From Nocardia transvalensis (GTDB taxonomy: Bacteria > Actinomycetota > Actinomycetes > Mycobacteriales > Mycobacteriaceae): DNA of 64,000 bases. The stretch spans positions 62,001 through 126,000 of the forward strand of contig NZ_JADLQQ010000013.1 of the NCBI RefSeq assembly GCF_015477765.1, given 5' to 3'. Shown piece by piece: positions 8,059 to 16,261 of this stretch. The position numbers and the translations under genes are program-made. The stretch's first letter is position 1, and each line of letters starts with the position of its first letter. Under the pieces are notes generated by a model. The model worked only from the letters and a program-made list of their open reading frames with translations. It was not told where the DNA came from and searched no databases.

Positions 8059-10512
8059 GTGCAATTGCGGGGTGCGCGACCTCCATCGTTCCGCCCCACC
8101 ACGATTCGCGGTCGGCTGACCCGGATCATGGTGGTGGCGATCGTCATGGTGCTGGCACTGCTCGGCGTCGTCATCGCCGACGAGGCGAACGCCTATCGCC
8201 ATACCGGTGATACCGCGGGCGCCGTCTCGCTGGCGCTGTCGGTGCAGGATCTGGTGCACGATCTGCAACGCGAACGCGGCCTCACCAACGGCCTGCTCGG
8301 CGGCGACACGGGGTTGCGGCAGGCGGTCGGCAAGCAGCGCGCCGCCACAGATCTGGTCCTGCTCGCGGTGCAGAACGCCCTGTCCGACAACGGTTCCGGG
8401 GCCGGGCCCGTGCGCACGGCACTGACTCAGCTGGCCTCGCTGAGCCGCATCCGCGCCGATGTCGACGCCCGCCATATCGACCGCGCCGCGGTGTTCCAGT
8501 TCTACAGCAATGCCGTCGGTGCCCTGAATCAGACCCGCCCGGGTCTGGATCACGCCCAGGACGACGAGGTATGGCGGGGCCTGCAGGCGCTCTACGCGCT
8601 CGGTGACGCCAAAGAATTCACCGCCCAGGAGCGCGGGTTCCTGAGCGGTGTCTTCGCCGCCGCGGGATTCGGACCGGGCGAATATGCCCAGTTCCTCACC
8701 ATCCGGGCGGCGAAGCAGGCCGCGGTGTCGGCATTTCAGCGCGACGCCACCGCCCACCAGCGCGGATTGCTCGACGCCGCCCTGCGTTCCGAGGACGCCA
8801 CCCGGGCCGCGGATGCGGAGGCGGTGGCGATCGACTCCGAGCGCGGAGCGCTCACCCGGCCGGTGCCCGTGGGGGACTGGTGGACTCAGATGACGACGGT
8901 GATCGACGCCCAGCGCGACGTGCAGCGCGCCGTCGCCGCCGATATCCGGTCCCGCGCCGACGAGCTCCGCGACGGCGCCGCCACGACTCTCGGCGCCTAC
9001 CTCGCCGTCGCGGTGCTGGCGGTGCTGGTGCTCGTGGCGCTGATGGTGACCAGCGTGCGGGCGATCGTGCGGCCGCTGGCGGCGCTGGCGACCGAGGCCG
9101 ACGAGGTGGCGACGCACCGGCTGCCGCAGCTGGTCACGGCGTGGCACGAGGCCGCCGACACCGAGCCCGGGCCACCGGAACCGTTCCGGACACCGGACGG
9201 GGCCAGCGACGAAATCGTCTCGGTGGCACAGGCTTTCGACCGTGTCCAGCGCACCGCCTATGAATTGGCCACCGAACAGGCGCTGTTGCGGCGCAACACC
9301 ACCGAGTCGCTGGCGAACCTGGGCCGGCGCAACCAGAATCTGGTGCGCCGACAGCTGGCGTTGATCAGCGAGTTCGAGCGCGAGGAGCTGGATCCCAAGG
9401 CGCTGGGCAATATGTTCGAGCTCGACCATCTGGCCACCCGCATGCGCCGCAATGCCGAAAGCCTGCTGGTTCTGGTCGGCGAGGCCAGCCCGCGGCGCTG
9501 GTCGGAGCCGATCCCGCTGACCGATGTCATCCGCGCTGCGCTGTCGGAGGTCGACGACTACCGGCGGGTGGTGCTGCGCCGGGTGGACGATGTGCCGATC
9601 GCCGGGGGCGTGGTCAGCGAGCTGGCGCATATGCTGGCCGAACTCATCGAGAACGGATTGGCCTACTCCCCACCGGATCTGGAGGTGGAGATCTACGGCC
9701 GCCGGATCGGGCAGCCCTACATGCTCGCGGTGGTCGACCACGGCGTGGGCATGCCGCCCGACCAGCTGGCGGCCGCCAATGCGCGGCTGCGGGGCGAGGC
9801 CGATTTCCTGGTGGCGCCGACCCGATTCCTCGGCCACTACGTGGTCGGGCGGCTGGCCGAGCGGCTGGGCATCGAGGTCGAACTCACGGTGTCGCCGGTC
9901 AGCGGCGTGGTCGCGCGCATGCTGCTGCCGCCCGAGCTGATGGCCGATCTCAGCGAGCTGCGGTCGGACTGGAAAAAGCAACCGCCCCAGCAGCTCTGGA
10001 CGCCCCCCGCGGCCCTTGCCGCCCCACCCGCCGAGACGACGGCGCTGCTGCGACCGGTCGAACCGTCCGCCGCACCCCCCGATCCGTTCCCCACCCTCCC
10101 TCCGGGGCCGATGAAGGATTCGCTGAAAGCGAGTGCGGCACAGCGGCTCAGTACCTCCGACACGGGTACGTTCCCCGCCGACGCCGAGACGCCCGATACC
10201 GAATCTGATTCGAATAATATTCCCGGACGTGAGGATTCGGGCCGAGGATCTCACTACACTGATCCGGCACCCGTGACCGAGGTTCAACGCACCCGAAACG
10301 GTCTGGTCAAACGCACCAGGAAGACTGGCAAGGCGAATACCGCCGCCGCCCGACCGACGACGGTGTCCACGCAGCCGGTGCCGCCCGTTGCCGAACGTTC
10401 ACCCGAGGAGGTCCGTGGCATGCTCGCCAACTTCCGAGCCGGGCATTCGCGCGGTGAACAGGCCGAGCGGCACCGGGTTCCGGCGTCGCCCACACAGGAG
10501 GAAATCAGGTGA
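8059..10512 (+). CDS. cvnA: Conservon sensor-kinase-like protein (CvnA type, nitrate/nitrite-sensor domain)
   Basis: An 817-residue membrane protein. Residues about 15-40 form a transmembrane segment, then an extracytoplasmic NIT-type domain (RERGLTNGLLGGDTG is its hallmark), a second transmembrane segment near 310-330, a HAMP-like linker, and a GHKL ATPase domain (ELIENGLAYSPP N-box, VVDHGVGMP G1-box). The classical phospho-acceptor H-box is not evident, as in other conservon kinases. The C-terminal about 170 residues are low-complexity, Pro/Thr-rich. A GAGGGA site precedes the GTG. It overlaps the roadblock gene by GTGA. In Streptomyces the CvnA proteins act with CvnB-D as a membrane GTPase switch in development and metabolism. 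Confidence 0.88.
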   Translation: MQLRGARPPSFRPTTIRGRLTRIMVVAIVMVLALLGVVIADEANAYRHTGDTAGAVSLALSVQDLVHDLQRERGLTNGLLGGDTGLRQAVGKQRAATDLVLLAVQNALSDNGSGAGPVRTALTQLASLSRIRADVDARHIDRAAVFQFYSNAVGALNQTRPGLDHAQDDEVWRGLQALYALGDAKEFTAQERGFLSGVFAAAGFGPGEYAQFLTIRAAKQAAVSAFQRDATAHQRGLLDAALRSEDATRAADAEAVAIDSERGALTRPVPVGDWWTQMTTVIDAQRDVQRAVAADIRSRADELRDGAATTLGAYLAVAVLAVLVLVALMVTSVRAIVRPLAALATEADEVATHRLPQLVTAWHEAADTEPGPPEPFRTPDGASDEIVSVAQAFDRVQRTAYELATEQALLRRNTTESLANLGRRNQNLVRRQLALISEFEREELDPKALGNMFELDHLATRMRRNAESLLVLVGEASPRRWSEPIPLTDVIRAALSEVDDYRRVVLRRVDDVPIAGGVVSELAHMLAELIENGLAYSPPDLEVEIYGRRIGQPYMLAVVDHGVGMPPDQLAAANARLRGEADFLVAPTRFLGHYVVGRLAERLGIEVELTVSPVSGVVARMLLPPELMADLSELRSDWKKQPPQQLWTPPAALAAPPAETTALLRPVEPSAAPPDPFPTLPPGPMKDSLKASAAQRLSTSDTGTFPADAETPDTESDSNNIPGREDSGRGSHYTDPAPVTEVQRTRNGLVKRTRKTGKANTAAARPTTVSTQPVPPVAERSPEEVRGMLANFRAGHSRGEQAERHRVPASPTQEEIR

Positions 10513-10937
10513 CCACACATTTGCCGGACACGGGACCGCACACCTTCAACTGGCTGCTGGCCGACTTCGTGCGCACCACCGACGGCGTCCGCGACGCGGT
10601 GGCGGTGTCGTCGGACGGCCTGCTGATGGCGATGTCGGACGGGCTGGACCGCGCCGGTGCCGACCGGCTGGCGGCGATGGTGTCCGGGCTGGTGAGCCTG
10701 GCCCGAAGCGCCTCGCGCAGTTACGATTTCGACGGACTGAAGTTGATCATGATCGAAATGCGCCGCGGCTTCCTGCTGGTCTCGGCGATCGCGGACGGCA
10801 GCTGCATCGGCGTGATCGCCGGCAGCGACGCCGACATCGGCCTGGTGGGCTACCACATGGCGGTGCTCGCCGACCGCGCCGGTGCCCTGCTCACCCCGGC
10901 CCTCATCTCCGAGCTGCGAGAGTCGCTGCGGAGATGA
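10509..10937 (+). CDS. cvnB: Roadblock/LC7-domain protein (CvnB)
   Basis: A 142-residue cytoplasmic protein made almost entirely of one roadblock/LC7 domain (FNWLLADFVRTTDGVRDAVA at the start, then VSSDGLLMAMSDGLDRAGAD, typical of the conservon class). These domains act as regulators of partner small GTPases. Its GTG overlaps the kinase stop (GTGA) and its TGA overlaps the next ATG (ATGA), so the four proteins are probably made in fixed ratio. Confidence 0.9.
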   Translation: MTTHLPDTGPHTFNWLLADFVRTTDGVRDAVAVSSDGLLMAMSDGLDRAGADRLAAMVSGLVSLARSASRSYDFDGLKLIMIEMRRGFLLVSAIADGSCIGVIAGSDADIGLVGYHMAVLADRAGALLTPALISELRESLRR

Positions 10938-11290
10938 CCGAGCAAGCGCCGGAACCGTCGCAGTTGCACACCGAACCGGTCGTGCGGCCGTTTCTGATGA
11001 CCGGTGGCCGCACCACTCCGCTGGTCGACGGATTGCGGGTGGAGACCCTGGTGCATGCCGCGCCCGCCGCACTGTCGGCGCCGTTGCGCTTCGAACAGCA
11101 GACCGTGGTAAGACTGTGCCAGCAGCCGCATTCCATCGCCGAAATCGCTGCGGCACTGCGGGTTCCGATCGGAGTCGCGCGAGTCGTGGTCGGCGACCTG
11201 GTGACCGCCGGGCACGCGACGGTCCGCGCGGCCGAAGAACCGTCCACCGCCGCCATCGAGAGGATCAGGGATCTTGTACGGGCACTCTGA
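10934..11290 (+). CDS. cvnC: DUF742 protein (CvnC)
   Basis: A 118-residue protein with the DUF742 fold: VRPFLMTGGRT near the N-terminus, then a winged-helix-like half (VVRLCQQPHSIAEIAAALRV and GVARVVVGDL). It is always found between roadblock and GTPase genes in conservons; its biochemical role is unclear, and the helix-turn-helix look may mean DNA or protein binding. The ATG overlaps the roadblock stop; its end overlaps the GTPase start by 17 bases. Confidence 0.9.
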   Translation: MTEQAPEPSQLHTEPVVRPFLMTGGRTTPLVDGLRVETLVHAAPAALSAPLRFEQQTVVRLCQQPHSIAEIAAALRVPIGVARVVVGDLVTAGHATVRAAEEPSTAAIERIRDLVRAL

Positions 11291-11885
11291 GTTTCGCAGC
11301 ACCGAGCCGGACCCGTCGGCGTCCTCGGTCAAGATCGTGATCAGCGGCGGCTTCGGCGTCGGCAAGACCACCTTCATCGGCGCCATCTCCGAAATCGAGC
11401 CGCTGGCCACCGAGGCCGCCATGACCGAGGTGTCGGTGGGTGTCGACGATCCGGGGCTGCGCTCGGACAAGACCACCACCACCGTGGCCCTGGACTTCGG
11501 CCGCATCACCCTCGACCGCGCCCTGGTGCTGTACCTGTTCGGCACGCCCGGCCAGGAGCGATTCGAATTCCTGTGGGACGACCTGCTCGACGGCGCCCTG
11601 GGCGGCGTGATCATCGTCGACACCGGCCGCATCGAGGACTGCTACCCGGTCCTGGACTTCTTCGAACAGCGCAACACCCCGTTCGTCGCCGTGGTCAACC
11701 GCTTCGCCGACGAGCCCCGCTTCGCCCTCACCGAAGTCCGCGAGGCCCTCGACCTCGACGAATCCATCCATCTCCTCGAATGCGACGCCCGCGACCGCGA
11801 GTCGGTGAAGCAGGTCCTGGTGGCCCTGCTGGAACAGGTGCTCCTGCACCGCCTTTCGGGTCCACCACACCTGGTCGCCAGCTGA
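11274..11885 (+). CDS. cvnD: Conservon GTP-binding protein (CvnD)
   Basis: A 203-residue Ras-like/ATP-GTP-binding protein. The P-loop GGFGVGKTT is near residues 25-35, the G3 motif is GTPGQERFEFLW and the guanine-specificity region reads VVNRFADE. It starts at a TTG at 11274 within the end of the DUF742 gene, preceded by GGATCAGGG. It should cycle between GTP and GDP states at the membrane-bound conservon complex. A very stable hairpin begins at its stop codon. Confidence 0.9.
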   Translation: MYGHSEFRSTEPDPSASSVKIVISGGFGVGKTTFIGAISEIEPLATEAAMTEVSVGVDDPGLRSDKTTTTVALDFGRITLDRALVLYLFGTPGQERFEFLWDDLLDGALGGVIIVDTGRIEDCYPVLDFFEQRNTPFVAVVNRFADEPRFALTEVREALDLDESIHLLECDARDRESVKQVLVALLEQVLLHRLSGPPHLVAS

Positions 11886-11919
11886 CTCCGCCCCGGCGCG
11901 TCGGCGCCGGGGCGGAGTC
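11884..11919. terminator. Strong 16-bp-stem hairpin, probable bidirectional terminator
   Basis: GACTCCGCCCCGGCGC and GCGCCGGGGCGGAGTC pair perfectly around the loop GTCG. The stem begins inside the GTPase stop codon and ends 18 bases before the stop of the opposing 38-codon gene. No U-tract follows on either strand, as is usual in actinobacteria. Confidence 0.75.
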
Positions 11920-11937
11920 GAGGAGAGGCCGGGGGTG

Positions 11938-12054
11938 TCAGCCGCCGAAGGAGCCCGTCCACAGGGTGTTCAGGACGCCCGACAGGGCGGCGCTGCCGGT
12001 GTTGAACAGGCCGTTGAGGGCGGCGCTACCGGTGTCGATGATGACGGGGATCAT
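11938..12054 (-). CDS. Small repeat protein, 38 residues (unlisted small gene)
   Basis: The reverse strand encodes a 38-residue protein starting MIPVIIDTGSAAL and ending WTGSFGG. It contains two near-identical 11-residue repeats, DTGSAALNGLF and NTGSAALSGVL, followed by a degenerate third (NTLWTGSFGG). A GAGAGG ribosome site lies 8 bases before the ATG, third codon positions are G/C, and the stop is followed by the shared hairpin, all of which support real expression. The sequence is hydrophobic without Lys or Arg, so it may associate with the membrane or wall. I do not recognise a named family. Confidence 0.65.
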   Translation of the reverse strand: MIPVIIDTGSAALNGLFNTGSAALSGVLNTLWTGSFGG

Positions 12055-12225
12055 GAAATCAACCTCTCTGTAGGGGTATTGCTTGCCGGCGGTCTGGTGG
12101 ATCGCCGACCGGCACCCACGATTCCGAGGTCGACTTAATATTCACTGGCCGGTGGCTGAGAGGGCCCTGAGAGGGGCTGTGTGAAACGCCATGCTAACGA
12201 AACCGGACAGAAGGGCGATGCCGGG

Positions 12226-12552
12226 CTATTCCGGCACGGCACCCTGGGCCGAATACAGGCTCACCGCACCCTCCTCGTCGAGAAAGGCATTGACCAGCAT
12301 GGTGCGGTTGGCGCGCAGCTGGTCCACATCGGGTGCCGCGGTGGTGATCGAGATCTGCGGGATGGCGGCCCAGTTGACGACGTAGCGTTCCGGCGGGCCG
12401 TCGGTGCCCGACATATGCGCCAGCCGGAAGACCGAGACGGCGCGGCGCTCCATCAGATCGCGCACCACCTCGGCGATTCGCTCCGGGTCTTCCAGGGCGA
12501 ACAGGAAGCCGAAGGTCAGCTCCGGCGAGGACACGTAGGCGGCCACGAGCAA
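12226..12552 (-). CDS. Hypothetical protein (about 108 residues)
   Basis: An open frame with good codon bias gives LVAAYVSSPELTFGFLFALE followed by a Glu/Arg-rich helix and a beta-like C-terminal half. It has no signal peptide or transmembrane segment and no motif I recognise. The start is uncertain: TTG at 12552 or GTG at 12546, neither with a good ribosome site. It reads toward the small repeat gene on the same strand, 171 bases away, with no clear terminator between. Confidence 0.55.
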   Translation of the reverse strand: MLVAAYVSSPELTFGFLFALEDPERIAEVVRDLMERRAVSVFRLAHMSGTDGPPERYVVNWAAIPQISITTAAPDVDQLRANRTMLVNAFLDEEGAVSLYSAQGAVPE

Positions 12553-12955
12553 TCAGGCTATCGGATCGGGTTGCCGAACCGTCGCCGGAGACCGAGGTGT
12601 TTCGATGCCGCAACGAAGGGGTATCTGTGCTCTACCTGTCCCATCGATCACCGATCTACGCGGTCGTGTAACCCGGTTGTAATGGTGTATAACGATTACC
12701 CGGCAGCTTCGGTGTTTCGGCGTCAGCCGGTTGCGTGGGTCGGATGGACGCGCTTTCCTGAATATGTCCTGCTTACCTCGGACAGCTTCTCTGCATCGTC
12801 GCGGATTTCCCGGTTTCTTCTGTGCCGTGAGCGCTTGTGGTGACTGTCCATGCCCGGGGCAGCGGGACTGCGCCGGAGCCGAGGGGAGCCCCTCCCCGAA
12901 ACCCCCTCGGCCCTGGCGTATCCAGTCGACATGCCTAGCCGAGGGTGGGGAGACG
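12553..12955. other. Intergenic stretch without a convincing gene
   Basis: About 400 bases between two divergent genes. A locally A/T-richer part at 12655-12720 is the likely promoter area. Near the right end, CCCTCGG and CCGAGGG (7-bp arms, long loop) could fold so that the GGGGAG ribosome site of the DUF4254 gene is partly paired. I see no tRNA, known riboswitch core or codon-biased frame. Confidence 0.4.
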
Positions 12956-13516
12956 ATGGCGACCGAATACGCCGACCCGATCGGATCGCGGGAGCTGCCG
13001 TCGGTGGCAGCGGTATTGCGCGCGTTCCGCCAGCCGACCGATCCCGCCAGAGCGGATCACTGTGTGCTCGACGCGGCCCACCAGCTGGCGCAGTGCCACG
13101 AGCGGCGGCGGACCGCCCACCAGGCCGCCCACGATCCGGACGCGTCCAGTTCTCACGTGGCCGCCTGCAGTCAGCTGGTCGACGATATCGATATTGATCG
13201 TGCGAAACTGATCGCCCGCATCGACAACTGGGTGGCCGAGCACGTTCCGCATCGCTCCGGCGCGTCGCTGCACACCGAGACCCTGGGTGCGGTGATCGAT
13301 CGCATGGCGGCGAAATGGGTGGCCGCACAGTATGCGCTGGGCCTGCCGGCGCCGAACGGCAAGGTCGATGCCCGCGCCCGCGCCACCGTCCTCGCCCACC
13401 GCGGCGTAGACAGCGAGGCACACCTGCACTGGGTGCGCCTCGCCGAATTGGCCGACGGCTACAAGGACCTGATCACCGACGTCATCGAGCACCGCCGCCG
13501 GTTGCCGGTTTTCTAA
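12956..13516 (+). CDS. DUF4254 domain-containing protein
   Basis: A 186-residue mostly helical protein. The central part (DDIDIDRAKLIARIDNWV, then LHTETLGAVIDRMAAKWVAA) carries the family signature of a basic helix, Asp-x-Trp and the HTE-G-VIDR motif. The ATG at 12956 has GGGGAG 5-6 bases upstream; a longer frame from 12731 lacks codon bias. Function is unknown; in nocardiae and mycobacteria such genes often sit by cell-envelope genes. Its end overlaps the opposing small gene by 4 bases. Confidence 0.75.
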   Translation: MATEYADPIGSRELPSVAAVLRAFRQPTDPARADHCVLDAAHQLAQCHERRRTAHQAAHDPDASSSHVAACSQLVDDIDIDRAKLIARIDNWVAEHVPHRSGASLHTETLGAVIDRMAAKWVAAQYALGLPAPNGKVDARARATVLAHRGVDSEAHLHWVRLAELADGYKDLITDVIEHRRRLPVF

Positions 13517-13833
13517 CGCCGCTCGTCGGTGATTTCGATGTCGGCATCGATGACCGGCTGCTCGGCGTTGACATTCGCCCTCGGCTCCGGCTCGTCGACG
13601 AGCACATCGGGTTCGCCGCGCCCGGCCTCGACCCGCTCGGCGGCCTCTTGATCACGCCGGGCCGCCGCGGCGGCCTCGCGCATCTCGATCGCGTCGGTGA
13701 CCCAATCCCCGATCTCGCGGGTCACCTCCGACACCGTATTGGTGATGATCGAGGCAATATTGCCGACGTGTCGCGCTCCCGACGACGTCAGTTCCTGGAT
13801 CAGATCCTTGTTGCTTTCGAATTTCCCGACCAT
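13513..13833 (-). CDS. Small coiled-coil protein co-translated with the desaturase
   Basis: A 106-residue acidic protein (MVGKFESNKDLIQELTSSGA at the start) with a predicted amphipathic helix over residues 18-70 and a disordered acidic tail. Its ATG overlaps the TGA of the desaturase gene by one base (TGATG), so it is almost certainly made from the same message. The helix (VGNIASIITNTVSEVTREIG) resembles small lipid- or granule-associated helices, but I cannot name a family. A role in supporting the membrane desaturase complex is inference from coupling. Confidence 0.7.
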   Translation of the reverse strand: MVGKFESNKDLIQELTSSGARHVGNIASIITNTVSEVTREIGDWVTDAIEMREAAAAARRDQEAAERVEAGRGEPDVLVDEPEPRANVNAEQPVIDADIEITDERR

Positions 13834-14981
13834 CAAACGCCCGCTCCGCTCGGCTGTCGCTCTCGCATCACGATAACACCAGGTTGCGGGGATTTCCCGG
13901 CGAGCGCGGGCGGCAGCGCGAGCCGGAAGATCTTCGCCCAGACCTCGCCGATCTGTTTGCTCAGCGGCCCGGTGTTGTAGGGCAGGCCGAATTCCTCGCA
14001 CAGCGCGCGCACCTCGGGCGCGATCTCCGGATACCGGTTGGCCGGTAGGTCGGGGAAAAGATGGTGCTCGATCTGATGCGACAGATTGCCGGAAAGGATG
14101 TGGAACAGTTTGCTGCCGGTGATATTGGACGACCCGAGCATCTGCCGGACATACCATTCCCCGCGGGTCTCGTCGGCGGTCTCCTCCTCGGTGAACGTCT
14201 GTACGCCGGACGGGAAGTGACCGCAGAAGATGATCGAGTAGGCCCAGACGTTGCGGACCAGGTTGGCGGTGACATTGCCGGCCAGCGTGGACAGGAACAG
14301 CGGCCCGCTCAGCAGCGGGAAGACGACGTAGTCCTTGAGCACCTGCCGCCCGGCCTTGCGCCATTGTCCCTTGACCAGCCGCTTGATGTCCGACCACTTG
14401 CGCTTGCCCTGGACGATGTTCTCCACCTCCAGGTCGTGCAGCATCACACCCCATTCGAACAGCATCATCAGCGCAAAGGCGTACACCGGGTTACCCAGGT
14501 AGTAGGGGTTCCACTTCTGACCCTCGTCGATGCGCAGGATGCCGTAGCCGATGTCGCGGTCACGGCCGTGGATGTTGGTGTAGGTGTGGTGCATGTAGTT
14601 GTGCGAGTGCTTCCACTGATCGGCCGGGCAGACCGTATCCCATTCGAACACCCGCGAATTCAGGCTCGGCTCGCGCATCCAGTCCCACTGGCCGTGCATG
14701 ACGTTGTGGCCGATCTCCATATTGTCCAGGATCTTGGACAGGCTCAGCGCGGCCACCCCGGCCAGCCAGAACGGCGGCAGGAAGCCCAGGTACAGCAGGC
14801 CACGCCCGGCGATCTCGAAACCCCGCTGCGCCTTGATGATCGAGTAGATGTATTCGCGGTCCCGCTCGCCCAGATCGGCGGTGAGGCGCTCCCGCAGATC
14901 GTCGAGCCGGCGGCCGATCTCCTCGACCTCCTGCGGGCTCAGCACCAGCGGGCCGTCCTTGGTTTCGGTGAGTATGGCCAT
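13833..14981 (-). CDS. Membrane fatty-acyl-CoA desaturase (DesA3-like)
   Basis: A 382-residue di-iron desaturase. All three histidine clusters are present: HNVMH (His82/His86), HNYMHH (His117, His121, His122) and HQIEHH (His282, His286, His287). Four hydrophobic segments flank them. It should insert a delta-9 double bond into stearoyl- or palmitoyl-CoA at the membrane, using electrons from the reductase encoded 15 bases upstream. The pair matches the mycobacterial DesA3/Rv3230c arrangement. It is translationally linked to the small gene after it. Confidence 0.92.
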   Translation of the reverse strand: MAILTETKDGPLVLSPQEVEEIGRRLDDLRERLTADLGERDREYIYSIIKAQRGFEIAGRGLLYLGFLPPFWLAGVAALSLSKILDNMEIGHNVMHGQWDWMREPSLNSRVFEWDTVCPADQWKHSHNYMHHTYTNIHGRDRDIGYGILRIDEGQKWNPYYLGNPVYAFALMMLFEWGVMLHDLEVENIVQGKRKWSDIKRLVKGQWRKAGRQVLKDYVVFPLLSGPLFLSTLAGNVTANLVRNVWAYSIIFCGHFPSGVQTFTEEETADETRGEWYVRQMLGSSNITGSKLFHILSGNLSHQIEHHLFPDLPANRYPEIAPEVRALCEEFGLPYNTGPLSKQIGEVWAKIFRLALPPALAGKSPQPGVIVMRERQPSGAGV

Positions 14982-14996
14982 ATCGGTTCTCCCCTT

Positions 14997-16103
14997 TCAG
15001 ATTTCGATGTCGACGTCGCCGACCGCGGCGTTGATGCACAGCTGGATCGGCTGGTCGGGGTCGCTGTCGAGTTCCCCGGTGCGCAGATTGCGGGTGCAGC
15101 CGGAGCGCTTGATCGAGGTGCAGGTGAAGCAGATTCCCATCCGGCAGCCGTACTCCGGCGTGAGGCCGACGGATTCGGCCTGTTCGAGCAGGCTGGTTCC
15201 GGTGTTGTCCGCCCGCACGCCGCTGGCGGAGAAGGTGGTTGCCCCCTCGGCGTCGGCGACTTCCAGCGGGGTCGACGCAATGGTGAATTCTTCGGTGTGC
15301 AACCGGCTTTCGAGCTGTTCGGCCTCGAAGACCGTGCGCACCGCGGCCATCAGCGCCGGCGGCCCGCACACGAAGGTCTGCGCGTCGGCGAACCACGGTG
15401 CGATCCGCTCCAACTGGTCATAGTCGAAGTACCCGCCGACCTGCGGTGCCGCACAGCTCCACGGCGCACCGTCGAGTTGCTCGGCCAGATCCAGCGACGG
15501 GTAGCACAGCGCGATGCGGAAGTTGGTGTGCCGCTGGGCAATCGCATCGAGTTCGGCACGATGCGGCACCACCTCCGGGGACTTGGCGTAGTGCAGGAAG
15601 ACCACCTTGCCCGGATAGTCCTCCTCGGCGAGGGTGCGCAGCATCGACAATACCGGGGTGATGCCGCTGCCCCCGCTGATCAGCACGATCTTGTCCGGGC
15701 GCGGGTCGGGCAGGGCGAAGGCGCCCGACGCCGGGGCCAGATCCACCACCATGCCGGGGTGGGCGTTGCGGTAGAGGTATTGCGACACCAGGCCGTCCGG
15801 ATGTGCCTTGACCGTGAGCTGCAGGTGCCGATCGCGCCGGGACTGGGCGTTCACCGGCGAATAGCAGCGGGTGTGTTTGACACCGTTGATCAGCACGCCG
15901 ATCTGGACGAACTGACCGGCGCGGTGACCGGTCCACTGCCGAGTCGGCCGCAGGGTCAGGGTCACCGAGCCGGGCGTCGTGCGGCGCACATGCGTGATCT
16001 CGGCGCGCATATCGCGCACGGTGAGCGTGGGCCGCACCAGCTCCAGATAGCGATCGAGCGGGTGCGGCGTGGTCAACGTCTGCACCAGGTCGATGAGTCC
16101 CAT
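14997..16103 (-). CDS. NADPH-dependent ferredoxin-type reductase partner of the desaturase
   Basis: A 368-residue flavo-iron-sulfur protein. The FAD-binding domain has RCYSP at residues 79-83, the NAD(P) domain has ISGGSGITPVLSML near 142-155 and CGPPALMAA near 246-254, and a C-terminal plant-type 2Fe-2S domain is built on Cys320, Cys325, Cys328 and Cys356. It would pass electrons from NAD(P)H to the di-iron desaturase. It is first in the operon; its promoter region faces the divergent TetR regulator and contains a palindrome at 16139-16154. Confidence 0.92.
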   Translation of the reverse strand: MGLIDLVQTLTTPHPLDRYLELVRPTLTVRDMRAEITHVRRTTPGSVTLTLRPTRQWTGHRAGQFVQIGVLINGVKHTRCYSPVNAQSRRDRHLQLTVKAHPDGLVSQYLYRNAHPGMVVDLAPASGAFALPDPRPDKIVLISGGSGITPVLSMLRTLAEEDYPGKVVFLHYAKSPEVVPHRAELDAIAQRHTNFRIALCYPSLDLAEQLDGAPWSCAAPQVGGYFDYDQLERIAPWFADAQTFVCGPPALMAAVRTVFEAEQLESRLHTEEFTIASTPLEVADAEGATTFSASGVRADNTGTSLLEQAESVGLTPEYGCRMGICFTCTSIKRSGCTRNLRTGELDSDPDQPIQLCINAAVGDVDIEI

Positions 16104-16138
16104 GAGCCTCCACCTCTATATTCCCGGCATGCTTTTCG

Positions 16139-16165
16139 GTGCACAGCTGTACACTGATTTAGTGT
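16139..16165. promoter_or_regulatory. Overlapping palindromes between desaturase operon and TetR gene
   Basis: GTGCACAGCTGTACAC (16139-16154) pairs in seven of eight positions around its centre, and ACACT/AGTGT with a 5-base spacer (16151-16165) overlaps its right end. The site lies 36 bases from the reductase start. Regulators of the FabR/DesT group bind short perfect-centre palindromes next to desaturase genes, so this is the likely operator (inference). Confidence 0.55.
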
Positions 16166-16261
16166 GCCCCCAGGTACCGCAGTTATTCAACCTGCAGGAG
16201 ATGTGACCGGCACAACACCTGAATGGATGGCCCTATCGTGAACGGATGTATGCTCAGCGCA

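Noticed and set aside
6892..10287. A 1131-codon open frame on the reverse strand
   Set aside because: It runs antisense to the ABC ATPase and the conservon kinase, which have clear motifs. Its composition (His/Gln/Gly-rich, no domain) is typical of a GC-rich shadow frame.
12841..12955. Structured RNA element upstream of the DUF4254 gene
   Set aside because: Small inverted repeats are present, but in DNA this GC-rich such pairings are common and no known motif is seen. It is kept only as a remark in the intergenic entry.
14061..16157. A 698-codon open frame on the plus strand
   Set aside because: It is antisense to the desaturase and reductase, both with complete active sites.
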